64,000 nucleotides of DNA. It comes from Streptomyces sp. NRRL B-24484. Lineage in GTDB: Bacteria > Actinomycetota > Actinomycetes > Streptomycetales > Streptomycetaceae. The notes under the pieces are model-generated. The model searched no databases. It was not told where the DNA came from and saw nothing but the letters and a program-made list of their open reading frames with translations. Below are positions 17,243-25,979 of the stretch, one piece after another (position 1 is the first letter of the stretch; the number at the start of each line of letters is the position of its first letter). The stretch spans positions 76,274-140,273 of the forward strand of contig NZ_JOAI01000016.1 in the NCBI RefSeq assembly GCF_000717715.1, given 5' to 3'. The position numbers and the translations under genes are program-made.

Positions 17243-19072
17243 ATGGAGTTCGGAATACTCGGGCCGCTGCTCGTACGGGACAGCGGGGGCGACCGGCCGG
17301 TGGCGGCGGCCAAGCAGCGGGCGCTGCTGGCGGCCCTGCTCGTGCGGCGGGGACAGGTCGTGCCGGCCGACGTGCTGGCCGACACCGTGTGGGACGGGCG
17401 GCCGCCGCGCACCGCCGCCACCACCCTGCGCAACTACGTGATGCGCCTGCGCAAGGCCCTCGGCGAGGCCGGGCCCCGGCTCGCGACCGAGGCCGGCGGC
17501 TACCTCCTCGCGGTCGCCGTCGAGGAGTTCGACGCCGATCGGTTCACCCGGCTGCGCGACCTCGGCCACGACCGGCTCCGCACCGGGGACGCCGAGCGGG
17601 CCGCGACCCACTACGAGGCGGCCCTCGCGCTCTGGCGCGGCCCCGCCCTCGTCGACATCCCCTCCGAGGCGCTCCGCCGGGCCGAGGCCGGGCGTCTCGC
17701 CGAGGCCCGCCTGGACGTCCTCGAAGGCCGCACCGAGGCGGCGCTCGCCCTCGGCCGGCACGCCGAACTCCTCGGCGAGCTCCGGATGCTGACCGTCGCA
17801 CACCCCGAACGCGAGCGGCTCTGGGCCCAGTTGATGACCGCGCTCTACCGCAGCGGCCGCCAGTCCGAGGCCCTCGCGGTGTACGGGGAGGTCCGCCGGG
17901 TGCTCGCCGACGAGCTCGGCGTCGACCCCGGCAGCGAACTGCGCGCCGTGCACGGCGGCATCCTGCGCGCCGACCCCGCGCTCGCGGCACCCGCCCGGCA
18001 GGCCGTCCGCACCCGCGCCGTGCTCGTCACGCCCTTCCAACTGCCGCCCGGCCTGACCGACTTCACCGGACGGTCGGAGCAGTCGGCCGACCTCGCCGGG
18101 CTGCTCGCGGCCGAGTCCCGCCGTGCCCCGCTGATCGCGGTCGTCAGCGGCCAGCCCGGTGCCGGCAAGAGCGCCCTCGTCCAGCACGCCGCGCACGCCG
18201 CCCGCGGCGCCCACCCGGACGGCACCCTCTACGCCGACCTGCGCGGCAGCTGTCCGCGGTCCGCCGCCCCGCACGCCGTGCTCGGCAGCTTCCTGACCGC
18301 CCTCGGCGTGCCCGCTGCCGCCGTCCCGCCGGACACCGACTCCCGGACGGCGCTCTTCCGCTCGCTGCTGGCGGGCCGACGGATGCTGGTCGTCCTCGAC
18401 GACGCCCGGGACAGCGCCCACATCCGGCCGCTGATGCCCGCCGGCCCCGGCAACTCCGCACTGGTCACCGCCCGCACCCGGTTGCCCGACCTCGGCGGCA
18501 GCCACGCCCTCCCGCTGGGCCCGCTGCCCGCCGACGAGGCCCGGCAGTTCCTCACCCGGCTGCTCGGCCCGGCCCGCGCCGCAGCCGAACCCCGGGCCCT
18601 CACCCAGCTCGCGGCCGCCTGCGGCGGCCTGCCGCTCGCCCTGCGGATCTGCGGCGCCCGGCTGGCGGCCCGTCCCTCCTGGACGGTCCGGCACCTGGTG
18701 GAGCGGCTCGCCGACGAGGGCCGCGCCCTCGACGAGCTCTGCCTCGGCAGCCTGGACGTCCGCGCGGCCTTCGAGGCCGGCTGCGAGGGCCTGGACCCGG
18801 TGACCGCCCGCGCCTTCCACCTGCTGGCCCTCGCCCCGACCGACACCGTCGGCCTGAGCACCGCCGCCCGCCTGCTCGGCGCGCCCCCGGCCCACGCCGA
18901 ACGCGTCCTCGAACGGCTCACCGACGCCGGCCTGCTCACCGCCCGCGAACCCGGCCGCTACCGCTACGAGCCGCTGCTGCGCACCTACGCCCGCGAGCGG
19001 GCCCGGCACCGCACCACCGCCCCGACCGTCCCCGCCCAGCGCACCCCCCTCCGCTCGGCGCTGGCCGGCTGA
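17243..19072 (+). CDS. SARP-family regulator with NB-ARC ATPase domain (AfsR-like, no TPR tail)
   Basis: 609 residues from ATG 17243, with GGGGGG 14 bases upstream. Residues 1-95 form an OmpR-type winged helix (EFGILGPLLVRDSGGDRPVA, then TLRNYVMRLRKALGE). Residues 96-240 are the bacterial transcriptional activation domain (ALWRGPALVDIPSEALRR, QSEALAVYGEVRRVLADELG, then VDPGSELRAVH). Residues 265-560 are an NB-ARC ATPase with Walker A SGQPGAGKSALV and Walker B MLVVLDDARD. AfsR itself continues with TPRs to almost 1000 residues; this protein stops after the ATPase winged helix, like the shorter class. It is expected to activate a secondary-metabolite or transport gene set by binding heptameric direct repeats near -35. 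No biosynthetic cluster is in view; the adjacent convergent acyl-CoA ligase and ABC importer are the nearest possible targets. Confidence 0.9.
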   Translation: MEFGILGPLLVRDSGGDRPVAAAKQRALLAALLVRRGQVVPADVLADTVWDGRPPRTAATTLRNYVMRLRKALGEAGPRLATEAGGYLLAVAVEEFDADRFTRLRDLGHDRLRTGDAERAATHYEAALALWRGPALVDIPSEALRRAEAGRLAEARLDVLEGRTEAALALGRHAELLGELRMLTVAHPERERLWAQLMTALYRSGRQSEALAVYGEVRRVLADELGVDPGSELRAVHGGILRADPALAAPARQAVRTRAVLVTPFQLPPGLTDFTGRSEQSADLAGLLAAESRRAPLIAVVSGQPGAGKSALVQHAAHAARGAHPDGTLYADLRGSCPRSAAPHAVLGSFLTALGVPAAAVPPDTDSRTALFRSLLAGRRMLVVLDDARDSAHIRPLMPAGPGNSALVTARTRLPDLGGSHALPLGPLPADEARQFLTRLLGPARAAAEPRALTQLAAACGGLPLALRICGARLAARPSWTVRHLVERLADEGRALDELCLGSLDVRAAFEAGCEGLDPVTARAFHLLALAPTDTVGLSTAARLLGAPPAHAERVLERLTDAGLLTAREPGRYRYEPLLRTYARERARHRTTAPTVPAQRTPLRSALAG

Positions 19073-19088
19073 CCCGTGCGGGTCAGCC
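19067..19088. terminator. Bidirectional terminator containing both stop codons
   Basis: GGCTGACCC (19067-19075), loop GTGC, GGGTCAGCC (19080-19088). The 9-bp perfect stem contains the stop codon of the SARP gene on one arm and that of the acyl-CoA ligase gene on the other. Confidence 0.65.
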
Positions 19089-20678
19089 CGTGGCCGGGGT
19101 GACGGTGCGGCGGAGTTCGCGCTTGAGGACCTTCAGGCTGGGGCCGAGCGGGAGTTCGGCGACGATCTCGACCTGGCGCGGGTACTTGTGCCGGCCGAGG
19201 CGCTCGGACGCCCAGGCGGTGATCTCGGCGGGGGAGGGCGGGTCGGCCGGGTCGACGGGGACGACGACCGCGCAGACCTCCTCGCCGTGCCGGGGGTGCG
19301 GCAGGCCGATCACCGCGACCCGGGCGATCGCCGGGTGCCGCAGCAGCACGTCCTCGACCTCGCTCGGGTAGACGTTGAAGCCACCGCGGATCACCACGTC
19401 CTTCGTCCGGTCGACCACGGTGAGGAAGCCGTCCGCGTCGAGGGTGCCGAGGTCGCCGGTGCGGAACCAGCCGTCCGCCGTCGCCTCGGCGGTCGCCTCC
19501 GGCAGGCCGTGGTAGCCGGCGAAGACGTTGTGGCCGCGGACGACGATCTCGCCGATGTCCCCGGTGGGCAGCAGCTCCAGCGGCCCGGTGCCGGGCCGGG
19601 CGATCTCGACCTCGACGCCCCAGATCCGGTGGCCCACGGTGCCCGCCCGGCGGCCGAAGTGCGGCTGGTTCACCGCCGCGGTCGGCGAGGTCTCGGAGAG
19701 CCCGTACCCCTCGAAGACGGGGGCGCCGAGGTGCTCCTCGACGCCTTCCAGCACGGCGAGCGGCAGGGCTGCGCCGCCGGAGACGCACATCCGCAGCGCC
19801 AGCCCCTCGGGGCGCCGGCGGGCGGCCGCCTCGACCAGCGCCGCGTACATGGTGGGCACGCCGTGGAAGACCGTCGCCCGGTGGCGGACCATCAGTTCCA
19901 GCGCCCGCTCCGGCCGGAACCGTCCCATCAGGACGAGCGTGGCACCGACCCGGAAGGTCGTGTTCATCGCGACCGTCTGGCCGTACGCGTGGAACAGCGG
20001 CAGGCAGCCGAGCACCACGTCGTCCGGGGTGACGTCGTTGGCGTCGAAGGCGTTGACGACCGCGTTCATCACCAGGTTGAGCTGGGTGAGCACGGCGCCC
20101 TTGGACCGTCCGGTGGTGCCGCTGGTGTACAGCAGCACGGCCGGGTCCGCCGGCTGCCGGGTGGCGTAGCTGCGCAGCGGGGCGGCCGTGGTGTCCTCCA
20201 GCCGCGGCAGGACGCCCTGCCAGCCCGGATCGGCCGCGGGCTCCCCGGCGGCGGGATCCGCGGGCTCCGGCTCCGCGGCCGCGCCGCCGACGCCGACGCC
20301 GACCGCGGGGATCCCGGCCAGCCAGGCGGCCTCGGCGCCCGCCCCGGCGAGGGTGCGGTCGACGAGCAGCAGCCGGGCGCCGCTGTCCTGCAGGACGAAC
20401 GCGGCCTCGGCGGGGGTGAGCAGCAGGTGGACGGGGACGACGACCGCACCGGCGGCGAGGATCGCGTAGTAGGCGCGCGGGAACTCGACGGTGTTGGGCA
20501 CCATCAGGGCGACCCGGTCGCCCGGGCGGACGCCGAGCGCGGTCAGCGCGCCGCCGCGGGCGAGCGCACCGGCCCACAGCTCGGCGTAGGTCTCGTGCAG
20601 CGGGCCGTCGATCACGGCGGTGCGGTCGGGGTACCGGCGGGCGGCCTCGGCGAGGACGCAGGCGAGGGAGAGCGACAC
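19083..20678 (-). CDS. AMP-dependent acyl-CoA ligase (long-chain or aryl acid type)
   Basis: 531 residues from GTG 20678, with GAAAGG about ten bases upstream. ANL-superfamily motifs appear in order: LLYTSGTTGRSKGAVLT (phosphate loop), CLPLFHAYGQ, FEGYGLSETSP (AMP binding), GWFRTGDLG, VDRTKDVVIRGGFNVYP (hinge), and a C-terminal LGPSLKVLKRELR with the catalytic Lys. It activates a carboxylic acid with ATP and joins it to CoA in the cytosol; chain length or aromatic preference cannot be read off. It lies downstream of the Liv-type importer on the same strand, separated by a strong hairpin and 117 bases with a tandem octamer repeat. The pairing suggests that an imported acid is activated here. 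Usual family length is 500-560, so it is complete. Confidence 0.9.
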   Translation of the reverse strand: MSLSLACVLAEAARRYPDRTAVIDGPLHETYAELWAGALARGGALTALGVRPGDRVALMVPNTVEFPRAYYAILAAGAVVVPVHLLLTPAEAAFVLQDSGARLLLVDRTLAGAGAEAAWLAGIPAVGVGVGGAAAEPEPADPAAGEPAADPGWQGVLPRLEDTTAAPLRSYATRQPADPAVLLYTSGTTGRSKGAVLTQLNLVMNAVVNAFDANDVTPDDVVLGCLPLFHAYGQTVAMNTTFRVGATLVLMGRFRPERALELMVRHRATVFHGVPTMYAALVEAAARRRPEGLALRMCVSGGAALPLAVLEGVEEHLGAPVFEGYGLSETSPTAAVNQPHFGRRAGTVGHRIWGVEVEIARPGTGPLELLPTGDIGEIVVRGHNVFAGYHGLPEATAEATADGWFRTGDLGTLDADGFLTVVDRTKDVVIRGGFNVYPSEVEDVLLRHPAIARVAVIGLPHPRHGEEVCAVVVPVDPADPPSPAEITAWASERLGRHKYPRQVEIVAELPLGPSLKVLKRELRRTVTPATG

Positions 20679-20697
20679 GGGGCTGGCACCTTTCGTC

Positions 20698-20729
20698 GGT
20701 CGGGCGGTCGGGCGGTCGGGCGGTCGGGC
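20698..20729. repeat. Tandem octamer repeat in the acyl-CoA ligase leader
   Basis: About four head-to-tail copies of GGTCGGGC, in the 5' untranslated region of the acyl-CoA ligase gene. Copy number could change by slippage. No role is evident. Confidence 0.6.
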
Positions 20730-20752
20730 AGGAGGGGATTCGGCAGCAGGGA

Positions 20753-20788
20753 CCGGGGCGGCCGGGCCGGTCGGCCCGGCCGCCCCGG
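20753..20788 (-). terminator. Strong hairpin terminator of the liv operon
   Basis: CCGGGGCGGCCGGGCC (20753-20768), loop of four, and the exact complement at 20773-20788. The 16-bp perfect stem starts seven bases after the stop codon of the substrate-binding protein gene and should limit read-through into the acyl-CoA ligase gene. Confidence 0.7.
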
Positions 20789-20794
20789 GCGGGC

Positions 20795-22051
20795 TCAGCC
20801 CTTGGGCAGCGGGTAGCCGCGGGTGGCCGCGACCTCGTGGGCGGGCTCGACGACGGCCAGTCCGCCCGTGGCCGACTTGGCGGGCCTGAGGATGAACGAG
20901 CCGTACGCCGAGGGCTTCGCGGCGTCGGTGAAGTCCAGCGGCACGTCCAGGACGTTGAGCGCCTTCTGGCTGCGGTGGGCGGCCACGATGCCCTCGCGGG
21001 TGAGGTCCTTGGCGGTGCAGGCGTTGCTGAGGGCCTCGGCGGCGACCTGGGCGGCCACCCAGCCGCTGACCACGCCGCTGTCCACCGGCGCGCCCGGGTA
21101 CTTCGCCTGGTAGTCCTGCACCAGCTGGCGCATCCGGGAGGTGTCGGCGCTGGGCGCCGGATAGCCGCTCACCAGGTAGAACATCTTCTCCAGGGCCGGG
21201 GCGGCGGCGCTGTCCAGCAGCTGCGGGGCGAAGCCGGGGGCGGAGCCCACCACCGGCACGGTGAGGCCCTGGGCCGCGGCCAGACCGACCAGCGAGGCGG
21301 ACTGCTTGGGCCCGGCGCTGACCAGGATCGCCTTCACCCCGGCCTGCTTGAGCGCGGTGACCTGGGCGCCGAGGTCGGTGTCGGTGGCCTTGATCTTCTG
21401 GCCGACGACGGTGTAGCCGTGCTGCTTCGCCGCGTACTCGGCGCCGGCGAGGGCGTTCTCGCCGTACTCGCCCTCGAAGTAGACGTGGCCGATCCTGTCG
21501 CCCGCGGCCAGTCCGGCCTTGCGGGTCAGGAAGTCCACCGCGTTGATCATGTCGATGTCGTAGGTGGGGCCCACCACCTGGATGTAGTTCTGGCCGAGCA
21601 GGGTGGAGGACCAGCCGAGCGGCAGGGTGAGGATCTTCTTGCTCTCGATCTCCTGCTTGAGCGCGGCGACCACCGGCGAGCCGATCACCTGGGTGAGCAT
21701 CGCCGAGTCGGGCTCGATCTCGGCGAAGGCGGCGACGCCCTTCTGCACGTCGTAGCCGTGGTCCTTGACCTTGATCTCGACCTTGCGGCCGCAGATGCCG
21801 CCGACCTTGTTGGTCTGTTCCACCCACAGCTGCTGGGCGTTGACGATGCTCTTGCCGAGCGAGGCGTAGACGCCGCTGAGGTCGGTGAGGGCGCCGAGGG
21901 TGATGGTCGTCCCGGTGACGCCGGGGCCCATCTTCACGCCGTCCTCGCCGACCCGGTCGGAGGAGGTGTCGGCCTTGGTGCTGCAGCCGGTCGCGGTGAG
22001 CGCGAGGACGGCGAGGGCGGCGGCGGATCTGAGCAGTCTGCGGTCGGTCAC
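20795..22051 (-). CDS. LivK-type ABC transporter substrate-binding lipoprotein
   Basis: 418 residues from GTG 22051. Residues 1-23 are a lipoprotein signal (SAAALAVLALTATGC), so Cys23 would anchor it outside the cell. The body is a type I periplasmic-binding fold with GTTITLGALTDLSGVYASLG, KVGGICGRKVEIKVKDHGYD and a late FTDAAKPSAYGSFIL, as in branched-chain amino acid and amide or acid binding proteins (Peripla_BP_6). It is the last gene of the importer operon, overlapping the permease gene by four bases (GTGA). Ligand choice is open: this family also binds aromatic and fatty-type acids, and the neighbouring acyl-CoA ligase and PucR-like regulator favour such an acid. Confidence 0.88.
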   Translation of the reverse strand: MTDRRLLRSAAALAVLALTATGCSTKADTSSDRVGEDGVKMGPGVTGTTITLGALTDLSGVYASLGKSIVNAQQLWVEQTNKVGGICGRKVEIKVKDHGYDVQKGVAAFAEIEPDSAMLTQVIGSPVVAALKQEIESKKILTLPLGWSSTLLGQNYIQVVGPTYDIDMINAVDFLTRKAGLAAGDRIGHVYFEGEYGENALAGAEYAAKQHGYTVVGQKIKATDTDLGAQVTALKQAGVKAILVSAGPKQSASLVGLAAAQGLTVPVVGSAPGFAPQLLDSAAAPALEKMFYLVSGYPAPSADTSRMRQLVQDYQAKYPGAPVDSGVVSGWVAAQVAAEALSNACTAKDLTREGIVAAHRSQKALNVLDVPLDFTDAAKPSAYGSFILRPAKSATGGLAVVEPAHEVAATRGYPLPKG

Positions 22052-23205
22052 GGGGCGGGCTCCTTGCCGGGCGAGGGACGGGTGGTGGTGCGGGGGACGA
22101 GTACGGGAGGGGGTGCCGCGGGCGCGGCGGCCGGTGCGGGCCGCGGCCGGTACCGGCGGGCCAGGCCCGCCAGTCCGTCCGGGGCGAGGGTGAGGATCAG
22201 GACGACGGCCGCGCCGTACAGGTAGCGGGCGGCCTCGCCGGGGGTCGCGCCGAAGGCGTCCGAGCCCGCGGGGGCGATCAGCGGCAGCCGGTCCGCGTAC
22301 ACGGTGAGCACCTGCGGGAGCAGCGAGACGAGGACGGCCGCGGCGGCCGCGCCGCCGACCGAGCCCAGCCCGCCGATCACGATCATCGCGAGGAAGTCGA
22401 TCGACAGGGCGAGCCCGAAGTGGTCGGGCACCACCCGCTTGAAGGCCAGCGCGGTGAGCGCCCCGCCGGCCCCCGCGTACAGGCAGGAGACGGTGAACGC
22501 GGCGCAGCGGTATCGGGCGACCGGCACGCCCATCACGGCGGCCGCCGTGCCGCTGTCCCGCAGTGCGGCCAACGCCCGCCCGGGGCGGCCCTGTTGCAGG
22601 TTGCGGGCGGTGAACAGGCCGAGCGCGACCAGGGCCAGCCCGAGGTACCAGAGCCGTTCGAGGCCGCCGAAGGGCACGCCGAGCACGGCCAGTCCGCGCG
22701 GCGAGGCGTCGCTGAACGAGAAGCCGAAGAGCTCCATCGGCTCGACCGGCCGGCCGTTGAAACCGCCGGTGACGCTGCGGGAGTCGAGCAGCACGTGCTG
22801 TCCGAGGAAGACCAGGGCGAGGGTGGCCACACCCAGGTACATTCCGCGCAGCCGGCCGGCGATCGGGCTGAACACCGCGCCCGCGGCGCCGGCCAGCGCG
22901 ATCGCGAGGACGAGGGCGAGCAGCGGCGGCAGGCCGAGTCCGGTGAGCCGGGACGGGCCGCTGCCGGACGCCCCGCCGGAGAACCAGACGTAGCCGTACG
23001 CGCCGACCGCGAGGAAGAAGGAGTGGCCGAGCGAGAGCTGCCCGGCGGTGCCGGTGAGCAGCCCGAGGCCGATCGCGCCGAGCACGGCGGCCATCGCGAA
23101 CAGGCCGCTCTGCAGCCAGAATCCGTCCGCGTAGAAGGGCAGGGCGAGCAGGACGAGGACGCCCGCGGCGGCCGCGGCGCGGCGCCCGGTGAGCAGCTCA
23201 GACAC
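22048..23205 (-). CDS. LivM-type ABC transporter permease
   Basis: 385 residues from GTG 23205. About ten hydrophobic segments, with the family features LTGTAGQLSLGHSFFLAVGA near residue 55, GMYLGVATLALVFLGQHVLL, and IVIGGLGSVGGAAAAAVLVS in the C-terminal half. It forms the channel with the LivH-type permease in the cytoplasmic membrane. It overlaps the upstream permease gene by eight bases and the downstream binding-protein gene by four, so translation is tightly coupled. An extra Pro/Ala-rich tail of about 35 residues after RYRPRP is probably cytoplasmic. Confidence 0.9.
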   Translation of the reverse strand: MSELLTGRRAAAAAGVLVLLALPFYADGFWLQSGLFAMAAVLGAIGLGLLTGTAGQLSLGHSFFLAVGAYGYVWFSGGASGSGPSRLTGLGLPPLLALVLAIALAGAAGAVFSPIAGRLRGMYLGVATLALVFLGQHVLLDSRSVTGGFNGRPVEPMELFGFSFSDASPRGLAVLGVPFGGLERLWYLGLALVALGLFTARNLQQGRPGRALAALRDSGTAAAVMGVPVARYRCAAFTVSCLYAGAGGALTALAFKRVVPDHFGLALSIDFLAMIVIGGLGSVGGAAAAAVLVSLLPQVLTVYADRLPLIAPAGSDAFGATPGEAARYLYGAAVVLILTLAPDGLAGLARRYRPRPAPAAAPAAPPPVLVPRTTTRPSPGKEPAP

Positions 23206-24088
23206 GGACGGCCTCCTTCGAACCGAGCAGCCCCGAGGGGCGCACCAGCAGGACGGCGACCATCACCAGGTAGGGGGCGATGCCGGGCAGTCCCGCGCCG
23301 AAGGCGCCGAACGCGTCCTGGTAGCCGGTGGCGAGGGCGCCGGCCAGGCCGATGGCGAGGCTGCCGGCCAGGGCGCCGGCCGCCGAGTCCAGGCCGCCGA
23401 GGATCGCCGCGGGGAAGGCGGCGAGCGCGAGTTGGCCGGTCGAGCGGTCCAGGCCCGGCGCGGGGAAGGCGGCCAGGAAGACCGCGGCGACGGCGGCCAG
23501 CGCACCGGCCGCGCACCAGGCGGTCAGCCGCATCCGGCCGAGCCGCACGCCCATCAGCGCGGCGGCCTCCTCGTCGGCGGAGGCGGCCCGCATCGCCAGC
23601 CCCCAGCGGGTCCAGCGGAAGGCGGCGAAGACCGCCCCGATCAGGGCGACGGAGACGGCGATCCCGGCGAGCCGGGCCTCGGCGGCGTGCACCCCGCCGA
23701 TCCGGACCACGGCCGAGCCCCACGGGTCGCCGGTGGCCAGGTAGTCGGCGCCGATCGCCCGGGCGAGTGCGGTCAGCAGCACCAGGTCGGCGCCGATGGT
23801 GAGGATGGTCGCGACGTGCGCGCCCGCGCCGCGGAGCCCGCGGGCGGTGAGCAGGTGGAGCAGGCCGGAGGCGGCCGCCGCGGCGGCCGCGCCGAGCAGC
23901 ACGGCGAGCGGGAAGCCGACCGCGCCGTGCGTGGCGGTGACCACCCAGCCGCCGAGCAGCAGCACCGAGCCGTGCGCGAAGTTCATCACCCCGGAGGCCT
24001 TGAAGACGAGGGTGAAGCCCAGGGCGACCAGGGCGTACACCGAGCCGAGGGCGATCCCGTCGAGCAGCGTTCCGACGAGCAGGGTCAT
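23198..24088 (-). CDS. LivH-type ABC transporter permease
   Basis: 296 residues from ATG 24088. Starts TLLVGTLLDGIALGSVYALV and ALGFTLVFKASGVMNFAHGS, the hallmark of LivH-type permeases; also RAASADEEAAALMGVRLGRM, the coupling loop that contacts the ATPases, and LGGLDSAAGALAGSLAIGLA. About eight membrane helices. It pairs with the LivM-type permease to form the pore. ATGA overlap with the upstream ATPase gene. Length is normal for the family. Confidence 0.9.
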   Translation of the reverse strand: MTLLVGTLLDGIALGSVYALVALGFTLVFKASGVMNFAHGSVLLLGGWVVTATHGAVGFPLAVLLGAAAAAAASGLLHLLTARGLRGAGAHVATILTIGADLVLLTALARAIGADYLATGDPWGSAVVRIGGVHAAEARLAGIAVSVALIGAVFAAFRWTRWGLAMRAASADEEAAALMGVRLGRMRLTAWCAAGALAAVAAVFLAAFPAPGLDRSTGQLALAAFPAAILGGLDSAAGALAGSLAIGLAGALATGYQDAFGAFGAGLPGIAPYLVMVAVLLVRPSGLLGSKEAVRV

Positions 24089-24867
24089 GCTGCTCCCTCC
24101 TGTCCGAGGTAGGCGCGGAGCACCGCCGGGTCCTGCTGGACGGCCTCCGGGGTGCCGTCGGCGATCCGGCGGCCGAAGTCCAGGACGGTGACGGTGTCGG
24201 CGAGCCGCATGACCATCCCCATGTCGTGCTCGACCAGCAGGACGGAGATGCCGAGGGCGGCCCGGATCGCGGCGATCGTGCCGGCCATGTCCAGGCGTTC
24301 GGCGGGGTTCATCCCGGCCACCGGCTCGTCGAGCAGCAGCAGCCCCGGTTCGGCGCAGAGCGCCCGGGCCAGCTCGACCCGCTTGCGCACGCCGTACGGC
24401 AGCCCGCCCACCGGCTGGTCGAAGTGGGCCTCCAGGCCGAGGAACCCGGCGATCTCGGCGGCCCGGGCGCGGTGCCGCCGCTGCTCGCGGACGGCACCCG
24501 GCAGGCGCAGCGCGGTGGCGGCGAATCCGGCCCGGGTGAGCCGGTGCCGGCCGAGCATCAGGTTGTCGGCGACGGTGCCCGCGGTGAGCACGATGTTCTG
24601 GAAGGTCCGGGCGATGCCGAGCCCGGTGACGGCGTGCGGCGGCATCCCGGTGATCTCCCGCCCGCCGTAGGCGACACTGCCGGAGGCGGCCCGGTACACG
24701 CCGGAGAGCACGTTGAAGCAGGTGGACTTGCCGGCGCCGTTCGGGCCGATCAGGGCGTGCACGGTGCCCGGTTCGACGGTGAACGAGACGTCGTCGAGCG
24801 CGGTGAGGCCGGCGAACCGGACGGTGATGCCGCGGACCTCCAGCCGGGCGGCGGCGGGGGCGGTCAT
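24085..24867 (-). CDS. LivG-type ABC transporter ATP-binding protein
   Basis: 260 residues from ATG 24867; the open frame reaches 25710 but that part is antisense to the reading of the livF-type gene. Walker A is IGPNGAGKST, and there is FQNIVLTAGTVADNLMLG in the Q-loop region. The usual LSGGQ signature reads LPYGVRKRVELARALC, the L-x-Y-G variant that LivG proteins carry. Walker B is GLLLLDEPVAGMNP, and the H-loop is LLVEHDMGMVM. It drives transport as a heterodimer with the LivF-type ATPase on the inner membrane face. Both ends overlap neighbours by four bases. Confidence 0.92.
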   Translation of the reverse strand: MTAPAAARLEVRGITVRFAGLTALDDVSFTVEPGTVHALIGPNGAGKSTCFNVLSGVYRAASGSVAYGGREITGMPPHAVTGLGIARTFQNIVLTAGTVADNLMLGRHRLTRAGFAATALRLPGAVREQRRHRARAAEIAGFLGLEAHFDQPVGGLPYGVRKRVELARALCAEPGLLLLDEPVAGMNPAERLDMAGTIAAIRAALGISVLLVEHDMGMVMRLADTVTVLDFGRRIADGTPEAVQQDPAVLRAYLGQEGAA

Positions 24868-25676
24868 GCCGTCCACCTGCGCAGCTCCCGGACGGGCGGA
24901 CGGGCTGCGGACGGGCCGTCCTCCTCGGCGGCGCCGAGGTAGAGCCGGCGGACCTCGTCGCCGGCGGCGAGCTCCGCGGCGGTGCCCTCCAGCCGGACGA
25001 GCCCGTTCTCCAGCACCAGCGCCCGGTGCGCGACGGCGAGGGCCATCGCGGTGTTCTGCTCGACCAGCAGCACCGAGGTGCCCTGCCGGTTGATCTCCTG
25101 CACGATCGCGCCGATCTGCCGCACCATCCGCGGGGCCAGGCCGAGCGAGGGCTCGTCCAGCAGCAGCACGCGGGGATCGGCCATCAGCGCGCGTCCGATC
25201 GCGAGCATCTGCTGCTCGCCGCCGGACATCAGGCCGGCCCGCTGGCGGCGGCGCTCGGCCAGCACCGGCAGCAGGGCGAAGACCCGCTCGCGGGCCTCCC
25301 GCCGGGTCGCGGCGCCGCGGCGGCCGCGGCCGAGCTCGCCGGCCCGCAGGTTCTCCTCGACCGTGAGGTCGGCGAACACCCGCCTGCCCTCGGGGACCTG
25401 GACGACGCCGGCGCGCACGGCCAGGGCCGCGTCCTCCGCCAGCGGGCGGCCGTCGACCGCGACCGTCCCGGCGGTGACCGCGCCCCGGTGCAGGCCGAGG
25501 GTGCCGGAGACGGCCCGCAGCAGGGTGCTCTTGCCGGCCCCGTTGGCGCCGAGGACGGCGGTGATCCGCCCGGCCGGGAGGTCCAGCGAGACCCCGCGCA
25601 GCGCCCGGACGGCGCGCCCGTAGGCGACGTGCAGATTCTCGACGGTCAGCGCGCTCGACCGCTCGGGTGGGCTCAT
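24864..25676 (-). CDS. LivF-type ABC transporter ATP-binding protein
   Basis: 270 residues from ATG 25676, with AAGGAG four bases upstream; the frame is open to 25814 but the conserved region begins ALTVENLHVAYGRAVRALRG. Walker A is LGANGAGKST, VPEGRRVFADLTVEENLRAG is the LivF hallmark, the signature is LMSGGEQQMLAIGRAL, Walker B is VLLLDEPSLGLAP, and the H-loop is VLLVEQNTAMAL. First gene of the five-gene importer operon, in order livF-livG-livH-livM-livK. A terminator separates it from the PucR-type regulator gene upstream, so it probably has its own promoter. The C-terminal 25 residues (EEDGPSAARPPVRELRRW) are an unusual extension. Confidence 0.92.
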   Translation of the reverse strand: MSPPERSSALTVENLHVAYGRAVRALRGVSLDLPAGRITAVLGANGAGKSTLLRAVSGTLGLHRGAVTAGTVAVDGRPLAEDAALAVRAGVVQVPEGRRVFADLTVEENLRAGELGRGRRGAATRREARERVFALLPVLAERRRQRAGLMSGGEQQMLAIGRALMADPRVLLLDEPSLGLAPRMVRQIGAIVQEINRQGTSVLLVEQNTAMALAVAHRALVLENGLVRLEGTAAELAAGDEVRRLYLGAAEEDGPSAARPPVRELRRWTA

Positions 25677-25934
25677 GGTGCTCCTTGCGTCCGAGTGCCG
25701 GGCCGCGCACACGGGGCAGCAGCCGCTCGGGAGGGTGGGAAGCTCGGGCGACGAGGGCGTCTGCCCGGTTCTGGGTGAGCGGCAGGACACCACGGCGGCC
25801 GAGCGCCGGTCCATGGCGGGCGGGGCACGCGTTGCGGCTGCACAGTGCCCGGCGGGCCGCGTTGTGAGCTCGACCAGTACCGGCGGCCGGGGGCGGCGCG
25901 AGCGGTCCGGGAGCGGGGAGAGTGCACGGCAGGT
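25677..25934 (-). promoter_or_regulatory. Presumed promoter region of the liv operon
   Basis: A 258-base non-coding stretch between the regulator's terminator and the first ATPase gene. No clear -35/-10 pair can be called in this GC-rich sequence. The imperfect palindrome TGCACAGTGC near 25841 is the most operator-like element. The PucR-type regulator encoded just upstream is the obvious candidate to act here. Confidence 0.35.
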
Positions 25935-25969
25935 CCGCCGCCGGGGCTTCAGGACGGCCCCGGCGGCGG
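25935..25969 (-). terminator. Terminator after the PucR-type gene
   Basis: CCGCCGCCGGGGC (25935-25947) pairs perfectly over 13 bp with 25957-25969 around a nine-base loop. It lies 11 bases after the regulator's stop codon and separates it from the importer operon. Confidence 0.6.
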
Positions 25970-25979
25970 CGCCGCGGTG

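Noticed and set aside
20679..21827. N-terminal extension of the acyl-CoA ligase to 914 residues
   Set aside because: It would cover the LivK-type gene and a strong terminator, and its translation is low-complexity; GTG 20678 has a ribosome site.
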